Below, one piece after another: positions 60,301-64,000 of a stretch of 64,000 bases of DNA. The notes below the pieces were generated by a model that saw only the letters and a program-made list of their open reading frames with translations, did not search any database and was not told the DNA's origin. The translations under genes and the position numbers were made by a program. The DNA lies in assembly GCA_029261035.1 (NCBI GenBank), contig JAJDCD010000023.1:429126-493125 (forward strand). The letters run 5' to 3'. Source of the DNA: Candidatus Omnitrophota bacterium (GTDB taxonomy: Bacteria > Omnitrophota > Omnitrophia > Omnitrophales > JACROU01). The first letter of the stretch is position 1. Every line of letters starts with the position of its first letter.

Positions 60301-63000
60301 GAGTATCAAGGGGATCTTGAAGGACTTATTCATGCTTATGAAACAATGCATCAGCACAAAACATTTTCTTCAAAAGGAAAAATATTTATTTTTAGACAAG
60401 ATCAGTTATCTTCTGAACAATGGATTTTATTACGTACTGCTGCGCGAGTGACTTTGGAAAGCGGACTTAGAAACCTTCTTCAACAGCTCGAGCGCCTTGA
60501 AGTTGTAAGCGCTTATGAAACACCTCATTTTACGGCACGTAAGAAAAATATAGAGGCTATTAAAGAAACGCCTCTAAGCCAATCGCATCTTGATTTTTTT
60601 AATGGGCTTGGCGGATTTTCAAAAGATGGGAAGGAGTATGTCACTGTATTAGGGGCGGGACAATGGACTCCAGCTCCTTGGATTAATGTTGTATCCAATC
60701 AAGATTTTGGTTTTCAAGCTTCGGAGTCAGGTTCTGGTTACACCTGGTTTATGAATAGTCGCGAAAATCAAATCACTCCATGGTCTAATGATCCTGTCAG
60801 TGATCCTTCGGGAGAAGTTTTTTATATTCAAGATGATGATACCGGAGAATTATGGACACCAACCCTCCTTCCGATTCGTGAGGAAGCATGGCCTTATATT
60901 TGTCGTCATGGGCAAGGTTATAGTATCTATGAACATGAATCACACGACATCAAACTTGAGTTGTTGCAATTTGTGCCTACTCAAGATCCAATTAAAATCT
61001 CTAGACTCAGTATTACAAACACTTCAAACTCAGTACGGAATCTTACGGTTAGCGCCTACGTCGAATGGGTCTTAGGGCGTTCTCGTATTGAATCAGCTCC
61101 TTTTATTATTACAGAGATGGACAAAGAAACCGGAGCGATGATGGCACGCAATCCTTGGAATATCGAGTTTTCAGAACGTGTTGCTTTTGCAGATATGTGT
61201 GGAGAGCATACTTCTTGGACGGCAGACAGAAATGAATTTATAGGGCGTAACGGAGCCTTAAATCATCCTGCGGCACTTGAAAACAGAGTCGAGTTATCTG
61301 GAAAAACTGGAGCTAAATTAAATCCATGTGCGGCCCTACAAAAAAATATTTCTTTAAAGCCGGGTGCTTTTGTGGAGGTTGTATTTTTCTTAGGAGAAGA
61401 TAAGGATCAACCGTCTGCGGTAAATCTTATCAAACGATGGCGTAAAGCTGATATTTCATCGGAGCTGGATGCGGTGAAGAATGAATGGGAAAATGTTTTG
61501 GGTGCTATTCAAGTTCGAACGCCTGATAAATCTATGGATATTATGCTTAATCGTTGGCTTCTTTATCAGACATTGGTTTGTCGTATTTGGGCGCGTTGCG
61601 GATTTTATCAAGCGGGAGGGGCTTATGGTTTTCGCGATCAATTACAAGATGTGCTTGCGGTTATAGTTCAGAAACCCAACATAGCAAGAGAGCAAATTTT
61701 ACTGGCAGCTTCCAGACAATTTCCTGAAGGGGATGTCCAACATTGGTGGCACCCTCCTTCGGGGAGAGGTGTTCGAACACATATTTCAGACGATCTTATT
61801 TGGTTGCCTTACGTGGTGGCTCATTATTTACAGGTTACTGGAGATACACAAATTCTTTCTGAAGAAATTCCGTTTCTTGAAGCGCGCCCGATTCCTGAAG
61901 GAAAAGAAGATATGTATTACCAACCCTCCATATTAGATACGAAGGCAACGCTTTATGAACATTGTGCTAGAGCGTTGGATCGTAGCCTTAAAACAGGAAA
62001 AAATGGGTTACCTCTGATGGGAACGGGTGACTGGAACGATGGTATGAATCGTGTGGGGTGTGAGGGTGAGGGGGAAAGTGTTTGGTTGGCTTGGTTTCTA
62101 CACATGACACTTTGGGAGTTTTCTCAGGTTGCAGAAACTCAAGGTGATTGCGCTCGTGCAGAAAAATGGCGGCTTCATGTAGGGGAGCTTAAGACAGCGG
62201 TTGAAAGAAATGGATGGGACGGAGAGTGGTATAAACGGGCTTATTTCGATGATGGCACCGAACTTGGAACGCATAAGAATAAAGAATGCCAAATTGATTC
62301 CATTGCGCAAACATGGGGAGTTATTTCAGGGGCTGCTGATCCTGCTCGTGCGATGCGTGCAATGGATTCGCTTCATAAACATTTAATCAAACGCAATGAA
62401 GGCATTATTCTTCTTTTGACACCTCCTTTTGATCAAATGGAACCCAGCCCAGGTTATATACGCTCTTATCTTCCAGGTGTTCGAGAAAATGGCGGGCAAT
62501 ATTCCCATGCTGCGTCCTGGACTATCATCGCTTCTGCATGTCTTAGAGACGGGGATACTGCTGGAGAGCTTTTTTCTATTCTTAACCCTATCAATCATGG
62601 GAGTTCGCGGACAGATATTAATCGTTATAAAATAGAGCCTTATGTAATGGCTGGTGATGTGTATTCAAATCCAACACATCTAGGTCGGGGTGGTTGGTCT
62701 TGGTATACAGGTTCATCCGGTTGGATGTATCGGGCTGGAGTTGAATGGATTTTGGGATTTAGAATTAGAGAGGATAAGCTCTTTTTGGACCCATGCATCC
62801 CATCCACTTGGCCAGAGTATGAGATTACGTATAAGTACCATACTGCGACTTACCTCATTACTGTAAAGAATCCAAATGCGGTTTGCTCTGGCATTCGCGA
62901 AGCTTGGTTTGACGAAAAACTCATTCGTTGCGAAGAAGGGATTCCTCTTAGTGATGATGGATCAACGCATATCTTAAGTATCATTCTTGGAAAGAAATAG
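54391..63000 (+). CDS. cyclic beta-glucan synthase, NdvB/Cgs-like
   Basis: 2869 residues, nearly the size of Brucella Cgs. Order: cytoplasmic N-terminus (1-410); membrane helices (about 415-475); GT84 glucosyltransferase with 'LDSDTRMSYG' (about 640) and 'HRWVRGDWQ' (about 788); further helices (about 830-1000); glucoamylase-like domain (about 1060-1550, 'SSTDLLVAPYATG'); two GH94-type beta-sandwich modules; and the phosphorylase domain with 'GTGDWNDGMNRVG' (about 2545). It should start, extend and cyclise a beta-1,2-glucan whose length the GH94 domain limits. AGAGGGGG precedes the ATG. Confidence 0.95.
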   Translation: MRIFSKILRKYRGIKKLNKKPADPIRAELFSIERLEEHAIHLAKKHRVIRKPTKGRSILPRVKKNRQLLRSCYHNIEQSMRDKDVITPAAEWLIDNFHVIETQILEILDFLPPKFYYELPKLDNGPLKGFPRIYGLAWAFIAHTDSNFDPERLKRFVNAYQSVVPLSIGELWALSISLRIIFVENLRRLGNRIVYSKKGQMKADEISDALLGLKVKKPADPSIAYKCYSGERMPKAFAVQLLLRLRDQGERVEEVLEWLDKRLEQRDSTIEEIVRLEHQEQTAMNTTVQNIITSMRLVSSLDWAEFFEEVSVVDKVFREGSRFAEMDFLTRDTYRNAVEELARGCWISEVDIARLAVEKTRKASLKQSDLKQSSPVEYERQCDPGYYLISKGRKEFEKEIHSKPSFRLRLFRAYTAGAVPAYLGSVFLVTLAVLSFPLMLSYKLATPLWAILSFGLMALIPTSDFAISVINRIVTKTTGPRRLAKLDFNKKGIPEEYSTLVVIPTMLTQKETIVEQINQLEIHYLGNSKGYIKFALITDWADADTEKTEKDDALLKTALEGVEKLNKRYGPTSDGGARFFIFHRKRVFNEKANAWMGWERKRGKLHELNLLLLGDKSTNFIEPSPENSDTPKNITYVVTLDSDTRMSYGTAYRLVGTMAHPLNRAFFDKDSGRVTRGYGVLQPRITPTLPETQNGSLYQKAYSSAAGIDPYAFAVSDVYQDLFKEGSYIGKGIYDLDMFEASLKDRVPENSVLSHDLFEGLFARTALVTDIEFFEEFPPSYEMDAARIHRWVRGDWQLLPWIFGKIKNPKKSKAWHSLPLMHRWKMADNLRRSLSVPTFFASIVLGLTLNFPVASAWVAYMLALLSFNPLLHFAEGFLPRSKPVTIKPHLRLLASDFRAMIALIGLSLTFIAHQTWMMVDAIVRTIYRLFISHKNLLEWTTSATQAGNLKDKSLGSFYKRMNKAVVLSVLVPIPVLLWGSEEQLWIMLPITFFWVLSPWIAQQISLTRSRVFTPPATPENLVYFRKIARKTWRFFETFVDEKSNFLPPDNFQEIPKPVLAHRTSPTNIGLYLIAITNAHDFGWIGLHEATQKLEDTFQTLQSLKLYRGHLFNWYDTKTVTPLPPSYISTVDSGNLAGHLWAVSNTCKQIGLKSYDWKAGFNGFRDTVRILEETVDAIKEFRSETVTRIQLDQNINSINLIIERVPENISEYKKILDLLDTESMVLKDMTEALCHNSADVFKRDLFEWARLLCNQIKSHLMDVSNISEEENCKFNSNIQQRLMKISDDCDDFVNKMDFSFLFNPVKKIFSIGFRTDTEKLDESSYDLLASEARLASFVAIAKGDVPPEHWFHMTRSLLAVENGLALVSWAGSMFEYLMPSLVMRSPNLSLLDQTCYYVVRRHISYGKERNVPWGISESAYNVQNLEMDYQYLNFGVPDLGLKRQSSTDLLVAPYATGLAAMLHPRAAAKNFKKLTGFGASSRYGFYEALDFSPQRLPEGKKVAVVQSYMAHHQGMLLVSLANVLFDGVVRNRFHSEPRVQTGELLLQERIPRSITTARIRSPEVKSDVKKPTPFVLRRYETPHDVNPRTHLLSNGHYSVMVTTAGSGFSRWGSASVTRWREDAVRDNYGTYIFIRDVQKDHVWSAGYQPTGSEPDNYEVDFSEDRAQFLRRDRDIETKYEVVVSPEDDAEIRQVTIKNNGDEPVVIDVTSYAEMVLAPLAADMAHPAFSNLFVKTEFIPQVNGLLCTRRNRFPEDLELWAAHVVVVEGNVIGEVQYETNRAHFLGRGRGVRTPICVIDGKPLSNNVGSVLDPIVSLRRRVRIDAGKSAKVTFSTLITSSREQTLELADKYHDVTIFERTVTLAWTHAHIQHHHLNITPSEAHIYQDLASRLIYATNAIRPQKEVLESNQLGLPDLWAQGISGDFPILLVRVRETDDFSLIREILKAQEYWHTKNFAVDLVILNEREPSYSSEYQGDLEGLIHAYETMHQHKTFSSKGKIFIFRQDQLSSEQWILLRTAARVTLESGLRNLLQQLERLEVVSAYETPHFTARKKNIEAIKETPLSQSHLDFFNGLGGFSKDGKEYVTVLGAGQWTPAPWINVVSNQDFGFQASESGSGYTWFMNSRENQITPWSNDPVSDPSGEVFYIQDDDTGELWTPTLLPIREEAWPYICRHGQGYSIYEHESHDIKLELLQFVPTQDPIKISRLSITNTSNSVRNLTVSAYVEWVLGRSRIESAPFIITEMDKETGAMMARNPWNIEFSERVAFADMCGEHTSWTADRNEFIGRNGALNHPAALENRVELSGKTGAKLNPCAALQKNISLKPGAFVEVVFFLGEDKDQPSAVNLIKRWRKADISSELDAVKNEWENVLGAIQVRTPDKSMDIMLNRWLLYQTLVCRIWARCGFYQAGGAYGFRDQLQDVLAVIVQKPNIAREQILLAASRQFPEGDVQHWWHPPSGRGVRTHISDDLIWLPYVVAHYLQVTGDTQILSEEIPFLEARPIPEGKEDMYYQPSILDTKATLYEHCARALDRSLKTGKNGLPLMGTGDWNDGMNRVGCEGEGESVWLAWFLHMTLWEFSQVAETQGDCARAEKWRLHVGELKTAVERNGWDGEWYKRAYFDDGTELGTHKNKECQIDSIAQTWGVISGAADPARAMRAMDSLHKHLIKRNEGIILLLTPPFDQMEPSPGYIRSYLPGVRENGGQYSHAASWTIIASACLRDGDTAGELFSILNPINHGSSRTDINRYKIEPYVMAGDVYSNPTHLGRGGWSWYTGSSGWMYRAGVEWILGFRIREDKLFLDPCIPSTWPEYEITYKYHTATYLITVKNPNAVCSGIREAWFDEKLIRCEEGIPLSDDGSTHILSIILGKK

Positions 63001-63112
63001 TTCATCTATTTACGAAAGATCTTGTTTAATTAAGATTAAATTGTCAGCAATAAAATATGAGGTAGTATCGGCAGTGCCAGAGGTAGAAATGGCAGCCTGT
63101 GCTCCAAATATC

Positions 63113-63149
63113 AAAAAAGCCACAGACTTTTAGGTCGGTGGCTTTTTTT
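63113..63149 (+). terminator. terminator after the cyclic glucan synthase gene
   Basis: AAAAAAGCCAC (63113-63123) and GTGGCTTTTTT (63138-63148) form the stem with a 14-nt loop, and the T-tract continues. It separates the glucan synthase gene from the GH15 gene. Confidence 0.8.
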
Positions 63150-63190
63150 GTGATAGAATTTCTTACATAAAAATATTCGAGGATGCTTGC

Positions 63191-64000
63191 ATGGAAAATC
63201 TAGATTATGGTGTTATAGGAAATTGTAGAAGTGCTGCTCTTGTCAGTCGAGAAGGGTCTATTGATTGGTGTTGTTTGCCTAACTTTGATTCGAGTTCTGT
63301 TTTTGCTTTGCTTCTAGATAAGGAGAAGGGAGGAAACTATCAGATTACGGGTGTATCCACTCAGAGTATTCAGCAAAAATATCTTCGTAAAACCAATATT
63401 TTAAAAACTTCCTTTGAATGTGAAGATGGGAGTTTTGAAGTTCTTGATTTTATGCCTCGGTATATGGACTCTCAGGGCATTTATCATACACCCCCCGAAC
63501 TCATTCGAATTGTTCGTCCGACCAAAGGAACTCCAAAAATAAAAGTGATTTATAATCCAAAATTGGATTATGCGGAATTTCCTACCGAATCAGAAATTAT
63601 GGACTCTTATATTAAAAGCACGGCTCAAAGTAAAGAGCATGAGTCTTACGAGTCTATTTATCTTTATTCCAGCTTACCGTTGGAGGATGTTTTTCATGCG
63701 AAGGAAATCACTCTTGAGAAACCCGAGTATTTGTTGTTGAATTACAATCAAAAAATTGGCCCTATCCATATGGACAAAATAGAATTGGAATTTGAAAAAA
63801 CAAAAGTTTATTGGATGAACTGGAGTGCGAAGACCAATCAATTTAATAAATATCAAGATGAGATTGATCGAAGTGCTTTAGCTTTGAAGTTGCTAACGCA
63901 TCAAAAGACAGGCGCTATTTTAGCGGCGATCACTACAAGCCTTCCTGAAGAGATCGGTGAGGTTCGGAACTGGGATTATCGTTTTTGCTGGTTGAGAGAT
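63191..64000 (+). CDS. GH15 glycoside hydrolase, glucoamylase/trehalase-like (3' partial)
   Basis: The first 270 codons are visible and the frame is still open at the right edge. 'DYGVIGNCRSAALVSREGSI' followed by 'DWCCLPNFDSSSVFALLL' is the N-terminal beta-sandwich of bacterial GH15 enzymes, and 'NWDYRFCWLRD' at the edge is the start of the (alpha/alpha)6 catalytic barrel. Substrates in this group include trehalose and alpha-glucans, not decided here. GAGGA precedes the ATG. It follows the glucan synthase gene after a terminator, so it probably has its own promoter. Confidence 0.92.
   Translation, partial: MENLDYGVIGNCRSAALVSREGSIDWCCLPNFDSSSVFALLLDKEKGGNYQITGVSTQSIQQKYLRKTNILKTSFECEDGSFEVLDFMPRYMDSQGIYHTPPELIRIVRPTKGTPKIKVIYNPKLDYAEFPTESEIMDSYIKSTAQSKEHESYESIYLYSSLPLEDVFHAKEITLEKPEYLLLNYNQKIGPIHMDKIELEFEKTKVYWMNWSAKTNQFNKYQDEIDRSALALKLLTHQKTGAILAAITTSLPEEIGEVRNWDYRFCWLRD

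Noticed and set aside
1-64000. CRISPR array
   Set aside because: No regularly spaced identical repeats were seen; the repeated palindromes are scattered and of unequal spacing.

Overview
The window is AT-rich DNA (roughly 40% GC by eye) from a Gram-negative bacterium: it has a double-membrane type IV secretion system, a TolC-type outer-membrane protein, cytochrome bd, OxyR/KatG, a copper oxidase and a full-length cyclic glucan synthase. No rRNA, intact tRNA or other strict taxonomic marker is present. The short palindromic repeats (GGTACCGTTACTG type, GGGACAG type) and the gene mix recall uncultured PVC/Omnitrophota-like genomes, but that placement is a guess.

Region 1 (1-26.3 kb) looks like most of an integrated conjugative element. 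It opens with a coupling ATPase cut by the left edge. Then come a small HTH regulator, a VirB2-B3-B4-(33 aa membrane peptide)-B5-B6-B8-B9-B10 transfer operon, and directly downstream a TolC / GT2 glycosyltransferase / HlyD / nucleotidyltransferase set that looks like a polysaccharide synthesis-export module. Next is an AT-rich restriction-modification island (HTH controller, two amino-methyltransferases, two putative endonuclease subunits, an endonuclease III-like glycosylase). It is followed by a LexA-like repressor with an operator inside its own promoter, plasmid-type proteins, a GIY-YIG protein, a RecB-like nuclease and an excisionase-like HTH protein. A frameshifted DDE transposase overlaps the end of that HTH gene. 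A ParB-like HTH gene and a strongly structured element (26175-26322) follow. No relaxase, VirB11 or integrase is visible; they may lie left of the window.

Region 2 (26.4-34 kb) is a patchwork of small accessory genes (zinc-ribbon peptide, HNH nuclease, DUF2971, secreted hypotheticals, a GT2, YaiI, YHYH) separated by short interspersed repeats and gene remnants. These repeats are absent from 1-26 kb, which supports placing the element boundary near 26.3 kb.

Region 3 (34-50 kb) is stress and redox biology: a SIMPL-domain protein, an EF-P-like protein, cytochrome bd (CydAB), a bacterioferritin-like protein, a multicopper oxidase carrying a beta-rich C-terminal domain, a short-chain dehydrogenase, OxyR divergent from an exported KatG, a fatty acid desaturase and a PNPOx-like protein.

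Region 4 (50-64 kb) holds a Fic protein with a likely operator, two FAD-dependent oxidoreductases, a 2869-residue cyclic beta-glucan synthase and the start of a GH15 glucoamylase/trehalase-like enzyme that runs off the right edge.
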